Counted from the first letter of the stretch, positions 35,836-44,775 are shown. The stretch is 64,000 nucleotides of DNA from Aliivibrio finisterrensis_A (GCF_004167675.1 NZ_SEZQ01000006.1); one strand, 5' to 3'. Numbers and translations are program-made. Notes: generated from the letters alone by a model not told the origin.

Positions 35836-37729
35836 TAACGGTCAATTAGCGTTTGGTGATCATCCGTTATTAGACAAATCTGATTTCGCTTTACAAGAAA
35901 ATGAGCGTGTGTGTTTAGTTGGCCGTAACGGTGCAGGTAAATCAACGCTAATGAAAGTGATTGCTGGTGACATCATTATGGATGACGGCAAACTTCAAAT
36001 TAACCAAGATGTGGTGGTTTCTCGTCTAGAGCAAGATCCACCGCGTAATGAAAGTGGTACTGTATTTGATTACGTATCAGAAGGCCTAGCGGAAGCGGGT
36101 AAATACTTAAAAGAGTATCACCGTCTTCTTGATTTGCTAGAAACTGATCCAAGTGAATCAAACATCAATAAGCTATCTCGTGCTCAAGAAAAAATTGATC
36201 ACCTTAATGCATGGCATTTTGATATGCGTATTCAATCGGTTCTTGAATCGTTGAAATTAGATGGCCATACGCTATTAACGGATTTATCTGGTGGCTGGCA
36301 ACGTAAAGCGGCATTAGCTCGTGCTTTGGTTTCTGATCCTGATGTATTGCTTCTTGATGAACCAACCAACCACTTAGATGTAACGACGATTGAATGGCTT
36401 GAAACCTTCTTAAAAGACTTTAAAGGCTCAATCATCTTTATCTCGCATGACCGTGCATTCATTCAATCAATGGCGACACGTATTGTTGATTTAGACCGTG
36501 GTAACCTATCTTCTTATCCTGGTAATTATGAAGAATACCTACTAGCGAAAGAAGAAGCGCTACGTGTAGAAGCCGATCAAAACGCGCAGTTTGATAAAGT
36601 TCTTGCTCAAGAAGAAGCGTGGATCCGTGAAGGCATCAAAGCACGTCGTACTCGTAATGAAGGTCGTGTTCGTGCATTAAAACAATTGCGTCGTGAACGT
36701 TCAGAACGTCGTGAAGTGATGGGTAAAGCCAATATCCAAGTGGATGAGTCAAATCGTTCAGGTAAAATTGTATTTGAAGCAGAAAACCTTCATTACTCAA
36801 TTGATGGTAAAAACATTGTTAAGAACTTCAGCTTCAATGTTATGCGTGGCGATCGTATAGCACTAATTGGAGCAAATGGTTGTGGTAAGAGTACGTTACT
36901 TAAACTGATGCTTGACCAACTGCAACCTGATTCAGGAAAATTGCATTGTGGTACTAAATTAGAAGTAGCTTACTTTGACCAATACCGTGAAGCATTAGAT
37001 CCTGAAAAAACAGTTATTGATAACCTAGCAGATGGTAAACAAGAAGTAACAGTAGGTGGCCGTGAGCGTCATGCATTAAGTTACTTACAAGATTTCTTAT
37101 TCTCGCCAAAACGTGCTCGTCAGCCTGTTAAAGCATTGTCTGGTGGTGAGAAAAACCGTCTATTACTTGCGCGTTTGTTCCTTCGTCCAAATAATTTATT
37201 GATTCTCGATGAACCAACCAATGATTTAGATATCGAAACATTGGAACTTTTAGAAGAATTACTTGCCAACTATCAGGGTACATTATTATTAGTAAGTCAC
37301 GATCGTCAGTTCGTTGATAACACTGTAATGACCAGTTGGATCTTTGAAGGTGAGGGCCAGATCGAAGAATTTGTAGGTGGCTATCACGATGCACAGCGTC
37401 AACGTGCTAATGTACAGGCGACTCGTGATGCGATGGCTCCAACAGTAAAAGTAAAAGCGGAACCAGTTGCTGCTACAACTCAAAAAGTAGAGCAGGTGGC
37501 TAAGCCAAAGAAATTATCATATAAGTTACAGCGTGAGCTTGAACAGCTGCCTGAAATATTAGAAAAATTAGAAAACGAAATTACTGAACTTCAAGAGAAA
37601 GTGAACGACGCGTCTTTCTTCCAGCAAGATCCTAAAAAGACGGATGAAGTCTTAGGGCGTTTAGCAGAAGCTGAGCAAGAGTTGGAAGTTGCATTCGAGC
37701 GTTGGGAAGAACTTGAAGCTCTACAATAG
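35816..37729 (+). CDS. uup: ABC-F ATPase Uup
   Basis: 637 residues, soluble, two ABC domains: Walker A GRNGAGKST and GANGCGKST, signatures LSGGWQRKAALARAL and LSGGEKNRLLLARL, Walker B LLLDEPTNHLD and LILDEPTNDLD. The ABC-F linker (about 235-305) is rich in Arg/Glu. The C-terminal ~80 residues form the coiled-coil DNA-binding domain typical of Uup. Uup acts on ribosomes or branched DNA intermediates and limits transposon precise excision in E. coli. Confidence 0.94.
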   Translation: MALLTINNGQLAFGDHPLLDKSDFALQENERVCLVGRNGAGKSTLMKVIAGDIIMDDGKLQINQDVVVSRLEQDPPRNESGTVFDYVSEGLAEAGKYLKEYHRLLDLLETDPSESNINKLSRAQEKIDHLNAWHFDMRIQSVLESLKLDGHTLLTDLSGGWQRKAALARALVSDPDVLLLDEPTNHLDVTTIEWLETFLKDFKGSIIFISHDRAFIQSMATRIVDLDRGNLSSYPGNYEEYLLAKEEALRVEADQNAQFDKVLAQEEAWIREGIKARRTRNEGRVRALKQLRRERSERREVMGKANIQVDESNRSGKIVFEAENLHYSIDGKNIVKNFSFNVMRGDRIALIGANGCGKSTLLKLMLDQLQPDSGKLHCGTKLEVAYFDQYREALDPEKTVIDNLADGKQEVTVGGRERHALSYLQDFLFSPKRARQPVKALSGGEKNRLLLARLFLRPNNLLILDEPTNDLDIETLELLEELLANYQGTLLLVSHDRQFVDNTVMTSWIFEGEGQIEEFVGGYHDAQRQRANVQATRDAMAPTVKVKAEPVAATTQKVEQVAKPKKLSYKLQRELEQLPEILEKLENEITELQEKVNDASFFQQDPKKTDEVLGRLAEAEQELEVAFERWEELEALQ

Positions 37730-37737
37730 GAAGTTAA

Positions 37738-39447
37738 ATGAGTAGTAAATTACAATTAACCACATTAGCTGTTTTGGTGTCCGCTGCGCTTCCTGCGCAC
37801 GCGGCGCTTTATAAAGTGGTGGAAGTAGATTCAGGTTTGTCTGGACCAGAAATTAAAGAGTCAACAGAGTATTATGGTACGGCGATTCAGCCATCAGTTG
37901 CAGGTGTGAATTGTTTTGAATCAGGAACTTCATCATCTACATGTGAAGGTTATAAACTAGCGGGCGAGACTCGTAACCGTGCTGCTGGCTTCTCTTATCG
38001 TGAAGAAGTACCATTTGCGATGGATAATTCGTTTGGTTATATCGAAGATAATTATGATGGATTCGAAGATTACTGCTTCTATCAATTAGGTTATTCTACT
38101 TGTGAATATTGGGCATCAAATCAATATTTTAATGGTTGGTCAAAAGAGTTAAATAATGATAAAACCCCAAATTCATTAGCGTTTGTTGAGGGGATTGCTG
38201 AAAAACCAGCAGATTCGATTAATACCGTAATCAATTCATTTACAAAAGCCAGTGGTGCAAGTAGTACCATTGGTAATTATAGTAATGCGACTTCTCGTAA
38301 TGTGCCAATTTCAGGTGACACGTTAACGGATAGTGCATCTAAAGTATGGAAACAAGGCCGCCAGTGGGCAAGTAATGGAACTTATACAGTAGGAAGCGTT
38401 TCTTCTAAAACGGGTATTGGTACTGAGAGATATTATTATTACTCAAAGCCTGCTGTATGGTTAGGTTCCAATTTAACTGCTATTAATTGGGCTGGTGGTA
38501 AAGAAAACGATAATGATGTTTTTGCCCAAGGCAGCATGCGTGATCTTTATGTAGATAATACAACATTTTATGGCGTAGGTTATAATAATTACAATGACCA
38601 ACACATGAATGCGACTATTTTTAAAGCTGATATTGATGGTAGTGGTACTTTAACTAATATTAAGTCAACACTGATTAGTAACGCCCAAGTAGATGCTGGT
38701 GATGATAATACAAATTCAAATTCAGTTGCTACGAACATTAATAGTAACTTAATTGTTGTCGGTCAAGCTAAGCGTTCTGGTAACTACCCTCAAAATGGTG
38801 CAGCTGCTAATCGTTTATTTGTTGTCGCTGATATAAATTCCCCCTCTGCAGACTTCTTAAATGATCTTGCTGATGCAAAGTCTGTATTCTTTAATGGTGC
38901 AGGTGGAGAGATGGGCGGGATCAATAATTTTAACGAAATTGTTGGCCGTGTAGATGCAGAAAATAACCGTGAATATGATGGTAAACAACGTAGGCAACGT
39001 GCGTTTATTTATCCATATAACGGTAATGGTACAATAGCAGTACATAGAAATATTTTTAAAGATAAAAAAGATAATGTTAAAGCTTGGCTTCTTGATGATC
39101 TAACTAATGATGGTCAAGCCTCAGGAAATAACAACCAATACCGTATTTATGATGCTAGTGATATTAACGATGCAGGTGTTATCTCTGCAACGGCACTGAA
39201 ATGTGCAGGTGGCTACGATTCTGTCGCGAGTGACTCTTATTGTGGTAATGGGAATGTAGATGAAGCAGTTGTTGCGGTTAAGCTAGTGCCCATTAATTTA
39301 GAAAAAGATTCTGAAGGTGAGTTCATTACTAATATTCAACCACGTCCACTTGAAAACAGCACTATCGAACGTCAGGGGGGTTCACTTGGCTTTGGTGCTC
39401 TGACACTGCTTGGTTTATTTGGTTTCATGCGAAAGCGAATTAAATAA
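37738..39447 (+). CDS. DUF3466 family exported protein with GlyGly-CTERM sorting tail
   Basis: 569 residues. Signal peptide at 1-21 (LVSAALPAHAA). The body is Asn/Ser/Gly-rich with paired cysteines and matches the DUF3466 pattern (repeated GINDxGxxxG-like turns such as GGINNFNEIVGRV and DASDINDAGVIS). The C terminus is tripartite: GGSLGFG, a hydrophobic stretch ALTLLGLFGF and the basic MRKRIK end, the GlyGly-CTERM signal processed by rhombosortase before surface display or type II secretion. No rhombosortase is in the window. It starts eight bases after uup but may have its own promoter. Confidence 0.8.
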   Translation: MSSKLQLTTLAVLVSAALPAHAALYKVVEVDSGLSGPEIKESTEYYGTAIQPSVAGVNCFESGTSSSTCEGYKLAGETRNRAAGFSYREEVPFAMDNSFGYIEDNYDGFEDYCFYQLGYSTCEYWASNQYFNGWSKELNNDKTPNSLAFVEGIAEKPADSINTVINSFTKASGASSTIGNYSNATSRNVPISGDTLTDSASKVWKQGRQWASNGTYTVGSVSSKTGIGTERYYYYSKPAVWLGSNLTAINWAGGKENDNDVFAQGSMRDLYVDNTTFYGVGYNNYNDQHMNATIFKADIDGSGTLTNIKSTLISNAQVDAGDDNTNSNSVATNINSNLIVVGQAKRSGNYPQNGAAANRLFVVADINSPSADFLNDLADAKSVFFNGAGGEMGGINNFNEIVGRVDAENNREYDGKQRRQRAFIYPYNGNGTIAVHRNIFKDKKDNVKAWLLDDLTNDGQASGNNNQYRIYDASDINDAGVISATALKCAGGYDSVASDSYCGNGNVDEAVVAVKLVPINLEKDSEGEFITNIQPRPLENSTIERQGGSLGFGALTLLGLFGFMRKRIK

Positions 39448-39464
39448 AAGCAATTTATAAGATT

Positions 39465-39503
39465 AAGCCCGAAGTCACAAATTGAGACTTCGGGCTTTTT
39501 TTA
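39465..39503 (+). terminator. Terminator after the DUF3466 gene
   Basis: AAGCCCGAAGTC (39465-39476) pairs perfectly with GACTTCGGGCTT (39486-39497), followed by a T run. Confidence 0.9.
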
Positions 39504-39648
39504 TACTTGAAAAATGGCTCAGATTGTCCGATTCTTAATATTGTCATCATGAAATGTTCGTGATGAACCCTAACGGAATAAAAGGGTATCAGTAGTAAAG
39601 TAGTATATTTATTGAAGCATTATGCCTTCCATCTATGAGGACTGAACT

Positions 39649-39822
39649 ATGAAGAGACAAAAGCGTGACCGTTTAGAACGAGCACAATCACAAGGTTATA
39701 AAGCAGGGTTAAATGGCCGTTCATCAGAGAATTGCCCATATCAAGCAATGGATGCTCGTTCGTGTTGGCTAGGGGGCTGGCGGGACGCAAGAGATGACAA
39801 ACATTCCGGTTTGTTTAAATAG
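39649..39822 (+). CDS. rmf: Ribosome modulation factor RMF
   Basis: A 57-residue ORF starting MKRQKRDRLERAQSQGYKAG and ending DDKHSGLFK. The internal GLNGRSSENCPYQ and WLGGWRDARDD segments are diagnostic of RMF, which dimerises 70S ribosomes into inactive 100S particles in stationary phase. RBS GAGG at 39637-39640 is nine bases before the ATG. It lies just before fabA on the opposite strand, as in E. coli. Confidence 0.96.
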   Translation: MKRQKRDRLERAQSQGYKAGLNGRSSENCPYQAMDARSCWLGGWRDARDDKHSGLFK

Positions 39823-39847
39823 TTTCCTATATAAAATAGAATTTTAA

Positions 39848-39882
39848 ATTAAAGCCTCTTTATGGGGCTTTAATTTTATTAA
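39848..39882 (+). terminator. Probable terminator after rmf
   Basis: AAAGCC (within 39855-39860) pairs with GGGCTTT across a short loop, followed by a T-rich stretch. Confidence 0.6.
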
Positions 39883-39951
39883 GACGATAGATATTAATTA
39901 GTACATGTTTAAATACGCACCTAGCGCACTATAACTTTACTGTATTGTTTA

Positions 39952-39982
39952 AAAATAAAGCCAGCACAAAGCCAGCTTTATC
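39952..39982 (-). terminator. Terminator after fabA
   Basis: Read on the minus strand, ATAAAGC pairs with GCTTTAT and a run of T residues follows. It lies just past the fabA stop. Confidence 0.65.
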
Positions 39983-40000
39983 TAAATCTCAATTCTTTAA

Positions 40001-40519
40001 TTAGAAGTTAGACGTATCTTGAAAAAGGCCCACTTTAAGATCTTTAGCAACGTAGATTTCTTTACCATCAACTAGAACACGGCCATCAGCTAGACCCATT
40101 ACTAATTTACGGTTAATAACACGTTTAAAATCAATTTCATACGTTACTTTTTTAGCAGTAGGAAGTACTTGGCCTGTAAATTTAACTTCACCCACACCTA
40201 GAGCACGACCTTTACCTTCGCCACCAATCCAACCAAGGAAAAAACCAACCAGTTGCCACATTGCATCAAGGCCAAGACAACCAGGCATTACTGGGTCACC
40301 AGGGAAGTGACAGTCAAAGAACCAAAGATCTGGAGTAATGTCTAGTTCAGCAATAACTTTACCTTTACCAAATAGACCTTCAGTTTCAGACATAAGAGGG
40401 ATGCGATCCATCATTAACATATTTGGTGCTGGCAGTTGTGGGCCGTTTGGACCAAATAATTCACCACGGCTTGATGCTAGTAAATCTTCACGATTGTATG
40501 AACTAGGTTTGTTTTGCAT
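40001..40519 (-). CDS. fabA: 3-hydroxydecanoyl-[ACP] dehydratase/isomerase FabA
   Basis: 172 residues, identical in length to E. coli FabA. Hot-dog fold with catalytic H71 (FFDCHFPGDPVMPG) and D85 (GLDAMWQL). It dehydrates 3-hydroxydecanoyl-ACP and isomerises the trans-2 product to cis-3, the branch point to unsaturated fatty acids. The same strand next carries the Lon-like gene upstream (66 bases), as in E. coli ycbZ-fabA. Confidence 0.96.
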   Translation of the reverse strand: MQNKPSSYNREDLLASSRGELFGPNGPQLPAPNMLMMDRIPLMSETEGLFGKGKVIAELDITPDLWFFDCHFPGDPVMPGCLGLDAMWQLVGFFLGWIGGEGKGRALGVGEVKFTGQVLPTAKKVTYEIDFKRVINRKLVMGLADGRVLVDGKEIYVAKDLKVGLFQDTSNF

Positions 40520-40584
40520 TAAAGTATTACTCCTAAATAAGTTGCTGAAATTCTAGCTAACACTTGTACGCTTATCAAGTCGGA

Positions 40585-42252
40585 TCAGCGCTGGTTAAAC
40601 CAGTTCTTAATACGACAAAATAGCGCAGAACACTGAGACGGATTATGTTCAACATCTTCTATATGTTGAGCAATTAAAGAGAAAATCGATTCGTGCTCCT
40701 CAGATTGCAATGGTAACCCTGTTAATAATTCCACAGCTTCTTCAACATGGCTAATAAGATGAATCGTAAACTGTTGCTCTTCAACAGCACGAATTACCTC
40801 GTCAGATAGAACAAGATTAATTCCATTTGTTTCTGGGATAATAACACCTTGCTCGCCAGTTAACCCGCGTTTTTCACACAGCTGGAAGAAGGCTTCAATC
40901 TTTTCATTTACACCGCCAATAGGTTGAACCATACCAAATTGGTCAACCGAGCCTGTAATTGCCAAACTTTGATCGATGGGCTTAATGGCCAGAGCACTTA
41001 AAAAAGCACAAAGCTCTGCAAGGCTAGCACTGTCGCCATCAACTTCACAATAAGATTGCTCAAATACCATTGAGGCAGTAAAAGGTAATGGTTCATGCGT
41101 ATTTAGCTGACTGAGAATATAAGCTTGCATAATCAACATGCCTTTAGCATGGAGATCTCCGCCTAATTCAACCTTACGTTCAACATCCGACAATTCGCCA
41201 TCACCAGCATGCACTACACAAGTGATTCGAGAAGGTTCACCGTAAGAAATAGGGTGCCCGGGTACAGAGACAACAGTTAACCCATTGATTTGACCAACTT
41301 GTTCACCTTGAGTCTCAATAAAAATATTTTGTTCTAAAATATCATCGAGAGCTCGTGATGGTAAATAGGATTCAATATGATACTTAGTTTTAAATGATTG
41401 GTTAAAATCATCAGCAGTAATATATTCTTTCGACAGCGAAGCCAAAGAAGCATGCGCTAAAATCGAGTTCAACCATAACAAGCACAAGTTAAGTCGAGTT
41501 TGATCTTCACATTCTCTTGCTCCTGCTTTAAGTAATGGTAACAAAGCTAAACCATTTTCTAGTGGCAAATGGTTATGTTTAATAGAGAGCGAGCTAATCA
41601 GTTTTACGTATTCAGTGACAGTGTCACTTTCTAGCGTAGTATCAAACTCATACTCTGCAAACATTGACATACCAGCAAGTAGATCGGGTTCTAATTGTTC
41701 AATTTCACCAAGTAGAGCGCGGTCACTAACAATGACCAATTTCACATCAACCGTTAAGTTGTGCTTTTTTGGCATAGGAGACTTTGAATCACTTGCAGAA
41801 ATTGTGACAGGATAACCCTGTAATAAACTTTTAAGTTTTGGCCAAAAGTGTGGGTTTGCAAGCAGAAGGCTTGGTGAAATAATTAAAAAACCACCATTAG
41901 CTTTTTGTAATAATCCGGATTCAAGCTCGTCACTTTTATTATGATAAATACCAAAAAGCTCTGCTTCAGAGGCACTTTCAATGACAACAACAGGCGTGAC
42001 GTCATCATTAATTAAACGATTTGAGGTGTTTAAGCATAGCCAATTTGCGATATATTCACGATAGACGTGATTATCTAACGCGTTGATTTGAAGAATATTA
42101 ACACCATTTATAAGAGAGAAAGTCTCTAAAGCTTGAGTCAATCGAGGCTGCAGAGAATAGGGTGATTGTGCGTCTATCTGATAAGATTGATTCAAAGAAT
42201 CTTGAATATGATCATATTGAGGCGCAATTAAAAATGGCGTGTCTAGTGGCAT
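40585..42252 (-). CDS. Lon-like (LonP/YcbZ) ATP-independent-type protease
   Basis: 555 residues. The C-terminal ~200 residues are a Lon proteolytic domain with the Ser in EVDGDSASLAELCAF and the Lys of the Ser-Lys dyad in GGVNEKIEAFF. The N-terminal half resembles a degenerate AAA region (VVVIESASEAELFGIY, NGGFLIISPSLLL) without a clear Walker A P-loop, and the Lon N-domain is absent. This matches E. coli YcbZ, an uncharacterised Lon relative. A consensus matS site lies inside the gene at 41615-41627. Confidence 0.85.
   Translation of the reverse strand: MPLDTPFLIAPQYDHIQDSLNQSYQIDAQSPYSLQPRLTQALETFSLINGVNILQINALDNHVYREYIANWLCLNTSNRLINDDVTPVVVIESASEAELFGIYHNKSDELESGLLQKANGGFLIISPSLLLANPHFWPKLKSLLQGYPVTISASDSKSPMPKKHNLTVDVKLVIVSDRALLGEIEQLEPDLLAGMSMFAEYEFDTTLESDTVTEYVKLISSLSIKHNHLPLENGLALLPLLKAGARECEDQTRLNLCLLWLNSILAHASLASLSKEYITADDFNQSFKTKYHIESYLPSRALDDILEQNIFIETQGEQVGQINGLTVVSVPGHPISYGEPSRITCVVHAGDGELSDVERKVELGGDLHAKGMLIMQAYILSQLNTHEPLPFTASMVFEQSYCEVDGDSASLAELCAFLSALAIKPIDQSLAITGSVDQFGMVQPIGGVNEKIEAFFQLCEKRGLTGEQGVIIPETNGINLVLSDEVIRAVEEQQFTIHLISHVEEAVELLTGLPLQSEEHESIFSLIAQHIEDVEHNPSQCSALFCRIKNWFNQR
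41615..41627. promoter_or_regulatory. matS site (MatP binding)
   Basis: GTGACAGTGTCAC matches the E. coli consensus GTGACRNYGTCAC exactly. Confidence 0.8.
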
Positions 42253-42385
42253 GCTTACTTATTAATAAAAAATAAAACCGATTATACATGACATAATTTG
42301 TTTCGTCTGATTTTTCAGTCGATACATAACATTTAGAGCTTGGTCTCATTGCAGAGTAATTCTATTGAAGAATTAAGCAATGCGA

Positions 42386-42398
42386 GTTACACTGTCAC
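42386..42398. promoter_or_regulatory. Near-consensus matS site upstream of matP
   Basis: GTTACACTGTCAC has one mismatch (third base) to the matS consensus and ends 33 bases before the matP start, overlapping its probable promoter. Confidence 0.45.
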
Positions 42399-42431
42399 CC
42401 GAATTTAATCTTCTAAAATACGAGCCTATTT

Positions 42432-42884
42432 ATGAAATATCAACAACTTGAAAACCTAGAAGCCGGTTGGAAATGGATGTATTTATTTAATAAGCATCGT
42501 ATGGGGGAATCAATTACTTGTTATATTGATTCAAGCGAACAACAGCAAATGGTCGCTGAGTTTTTAAAACTTGAACATGAACCGGTTAAGGCTTTAGAGT
42601 GGATTCAAAAACACATGAATCCAGAGTTAGAAAACAAACTTAAACAAGCGATAAGAGCAAAAAGAAAGCGTCATTTTAATGCCGAACAAGAACATACTCG
42701 TAAAAAATCGATCGATTTAGACTACCGAGTGTGGGAAAAACTGTCTCTGCGTGCTCAAGATCTTGATTCTACACTTTCTGATACGATAGAGTATTTATTA
42801 AGTGAAGCATCAAGAACAGAAAAGGCCAGTCAAACGGTCTCATCGCTTAAAGCCGATCTTCATGAGTTATTATATCAATCGTAG
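42432..42884 (+). CDS. matP: Macrodomain Ter protein MatP
   Basis: 150 residues. The N-terminal helical bundle (MKYQQLENLEAGWKWMYL) and the C-terminal ribbon-helix-helix region with KSIDLDYRVWEKLSLRAQ match MatP. It binds matS sites and bridges them to organise the terminus and link it to the divisome through ZapB. The dif site lies 4.1 kb away and matS sites are found on both sides, consistent with the gene acting on its own locus. Confidence 0.95.
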   Translation: MKYQQLENLEAGWKWMYLFNKHRMGESITCYIDSSEQQQMVAEFLKLEHEPVKALEWIQKHMNPELENKLKQAIRAKRKRHFNAEQEHTRKKSIDLDYRVWEKLSLRAQDLDSTLSDTIEYLLSEASRTEKASQTVSSLKADLHELLYQS

Positions 42885-42970
42885 TAAATAACTGAGTATC
42901 CTCACTGGTTAAAATATACAGATTAATACAACGCATTCTAATGCACCATAACTTGAGCTGCTTGTTTATT

Positions 42971-43525
42971 TTAATCAAACAACTCAATCACTAGCTTATT
43001 ATTTTTTATCACTAAATTAGGTTCAGCTGATTTAATAAGAGATTCTTTTAGTTTATCTGCATTTAACTTGTAAGCGGGTTCATTTGATAGAGCGTAGCCA
43101 ATTATTGATACTGCAGGTTTTAGTAATGACGTTAACTCTGGTGATAATTTCTGGTTTTTATCTTCAAACTTTTCTAAGCGCAGTGATTTCAAATAAATCT
43201 CACCCGTTTCTTTATCGTATTCTGGCACAGCGCTGAATTCTAACGTGAGAGACAGGTTCTGTTTTATTTCATCGAGCATTTGAACATCAGCGGTTGTGTT
43301 TGCAAAAACACTAATCCGATCAGCTGCAATGCGGCCAATTTGAACATCGACATTTTCAACATTTACTTGAGCATATAGAAAGCCAGGAATGCCAACAGAT
43401 TTGTCTACATGAATTTCATCTGAAAGATAATCAGTCATTTCTTTTTCTGTTATTGAGTAACTCGCACAGCCAGATAATGTCAGAGCAGAAACTAAAGTGA
43501 ATAGAGCACGTTTTTTAATATACAT
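42971..43525 (-). CDS. DUF1439 (YceB-like) lipoprotein
   Basis: 184 residues with a lipoprotein signal ending LTLSGC (cysteine about residue 20). The remainder matches DUF1439: YSITEKEMTDYLSDEI, then beta strands and KLSPELTSLLKPAV. YceB-type proteins have a BPI/TULIP-like fold and may bind lipid; function unknown. It is the last host gene before the dif-integrated element. Confidence 0.83.
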   Translation of the reverse strand: MYIKKRALFTLVSALTLSGCASYSITEKEMTDYLSDEIHVDKSVGIPGFLYAQVNVENVDVQIGRIAADRISVFANTTADVQMLDEIKQNLSLTLEFSAVPEYDKETGEIYLKSLRLEKFEDKNQKLSPELTSLLKPAVSIIGYALSNEPAYKLNADKLKESLIKSAEPNLVIKNNKLVIELFD

Positions 43526-43720
43526 AGAATTTTAGCCTTAGATACCGGATTAACAACGAAGCCAAAATAAACTTAACTCGTGACAAGGTAACATAAATAC
43601 AATTAGGCTTAGTTTAATGGCAATCCTAAATAGGCACAAATTCAAAAGAGATAAATTACAGATAATTGACTAAATTAAGTCAAAACCAGCCAATTCCCGG
43701 GTCATTTTAAAATACACCTT

Positions 43721-43811
43721 AGTGCGCATTATATACAGTGTTATGTTGAGATTGCTGTATGCACAATAGCGCCAGCGCATACAGCAACCGTAACATAATG
43801 AGTATAATGCG
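43721..43811. repeat. Left attachment junction: XerC arm plus nested inverted repeat (CTXphi attP(+)-like)
   Basis: AGTGCGCATTA (43721-43731) is identical to the XerC arm of dif at 47026. Three nested pairs follow: CGCATTATA (43725-43733) with TATAATGCG (43803-43811), TTATGTT (43741-43747) with AACATAA (43792-43798), and GCTGTATGC (43754-43762) with GCATACAGC (43777-43785). A folded strand would present XerC-like and XerD-like duplexes separated by a mismatched centre, as described for single-stranded CTXphi attP(+). Confidence 0.8.
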
Positions 43812-44263
43812 AATTAGTTTGTTATTGATAACATACTGGTATGTCAAAAAATGACATACCGCGTATAGTCATTGCTAATGTTTCGCTAGGTTCCTAGATA
43901 TCACCAAGAAGACCACCCACGAAAGCGACTATTGACGATCATGTAAAATGGTCGGGAATCTGCATTACAACGTCACACCTCAAAACTTCTTTTCATCCTG
44001 CTAGAATCGCTCTTAACGACCAATATACAAATAACTCCAGATAAAGTTTATCGCTTTGCTATTACACGGCCAGTAATCTGATTGATGAAATTGACGAGCG
44101 ACGAAGACTGAGGAGGAGGAAATTGAAGAGAGAAGATAAAAGGGAGGTTTCAAATTTTGGGAAAGGGGCCCCTTTGGGGAAAGGGTCCTAATATTTTGAA
44201 ACTGACCGCTTTTACGTCTCTAAAATTCCACCTTTAAAAACGGTCATTTGTTACTTGATTGTT
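43812..44263. other. Noncoding region of the element with hairpins (candidate replication origin)
   Basis: No credible ORF. Features: hairpin 43833-43866 with perfect GGTATGTCA/TGACATACC arms, an A5 loop and outer ATAC/GTAT; a purine-rich tract about 44088-44146; a structured block with GTTTCAAA (44147-44154) facing TTTGAAAC (44195-44202) around the palindrome AAAGGGGCCCCTTT (44162-44175); and GACCG (44204-44208) facing CGGTC (44241-44245). In filamentous phages this position holds plus- and minus-strand origins. Confidence 0.6.
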
Positions 44264-44298
44264 TCAAAAACAGGTTGGGGTTACTGTTACACCCCAAC
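44264..44298 (-). terminator. Terminator of the repressor gene
   Basis: GTTGGGGT (44274-44281) pairs with ACCCCAAC (44291-44298); read leftward it is followed by CTGTTTTT. It lies 29 bases past the repressor stop. Confidence 0.82.
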
Positions 44299-44326
44299 TA
44301 ACTCCTGACATCAGGATATTTACTAA

Positions 44327-44731
44327 TTAAATCTCCTCGTCTTTTTTAGACATTTCTTCTGTTTTTCCTACAAATAAAGAAGCTCCAAATAGCGTTTTCC
44401 TTTCTAGTAAGTACTGCATACTTTCGGCTATGCAGTACTTATCAATTACATCTAATAAAATATTTTTATTTCTATCTGGTAGTTTTTGCATTCTTTCAAC
44501 AGCAATTGTTAGGCATCCATCTAAGCTTGTTTTTGATATATCGTTTAGAAGTGCATTTGGAGTGCATTCCAGAGCGTTAATTAAAGCATAGATGGTGCTT
44601 AGTTTTGGATCGGTATCATTTCTTTCTATTTTTGATATTTGACCTAATCGAATACCGCACTTATCAGCTAACTCACCTTGCGTTAATTTCTTATCTCGTC
44701 GTAGTCGCTTTAAATTTTCGCCTATAGACAT
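44327..44731 (-). CDS. Element repressor, Cro/CI-type helix-turn-helix (RstR-like by position)
   Basis: 134 residues. HTH_3 domain at about 1-60: IGENLKRLRRDKKLTQGELA followed by GIRLGQISKIERNDTDPKL. The C-terminal half (about 65-134) has no recognised domain. The start is ATG 44731, preceded by GGAG at five bases; the upstream in-frame start at 44773 has no RBS. It diverges from the replication gene over a short region with an inverted repeat at 44756-44775, the layout of rstR-rstA, so it most likely represses replication gene transcription and its own. Confidence 0.85.
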   Translation of the reverse strand: MSIGENLKRLRRDKKLTQGELADKCGIRLGQISKIERNDTDPKLSTIYALINALECTPNALLNDISKTSLDGCLTIAVERMQKLPDRNKNILLDVIDKYCIAESMQYLLERKTLFGASLFVGKTEEMSKKDEEI

Positions 44732-44755
44732 AAAAACTCCTTCAAATTTATCTTG

Positions 44756-44775
44756 TAGTGTTAATTGTAACACTA
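44756..44775. promoter_or_regulatory. Inverted-repeat operator between repressor and replication gene
   Basis: TAGTGTTA (44756-44763) and TAACACTA (44768-44775) are perfect arms around ATTG. A related half site, TGTAGGGTTAATT, recurs at 44805-44817, 51 bases downstream of TGTAGTGTTAATT at 44754. The spacing suits cooperative binding by the divergent repressor. Confidence 0.6.

Noticed and set aside
40585..42252. Annotation as ATP-dependent Lon
   Set aside because: It lacks the Lon N-domain and a clear Walker A, and is next to fabA and matP as ycbZ is.
43721..43748. A second functional dif at the left junction
   Set aside because: The centre is nine bases to TTATGTT instead of six and the XerD arm diverges after TTATGTT, so it is a junction and not a working dif in duplex form.
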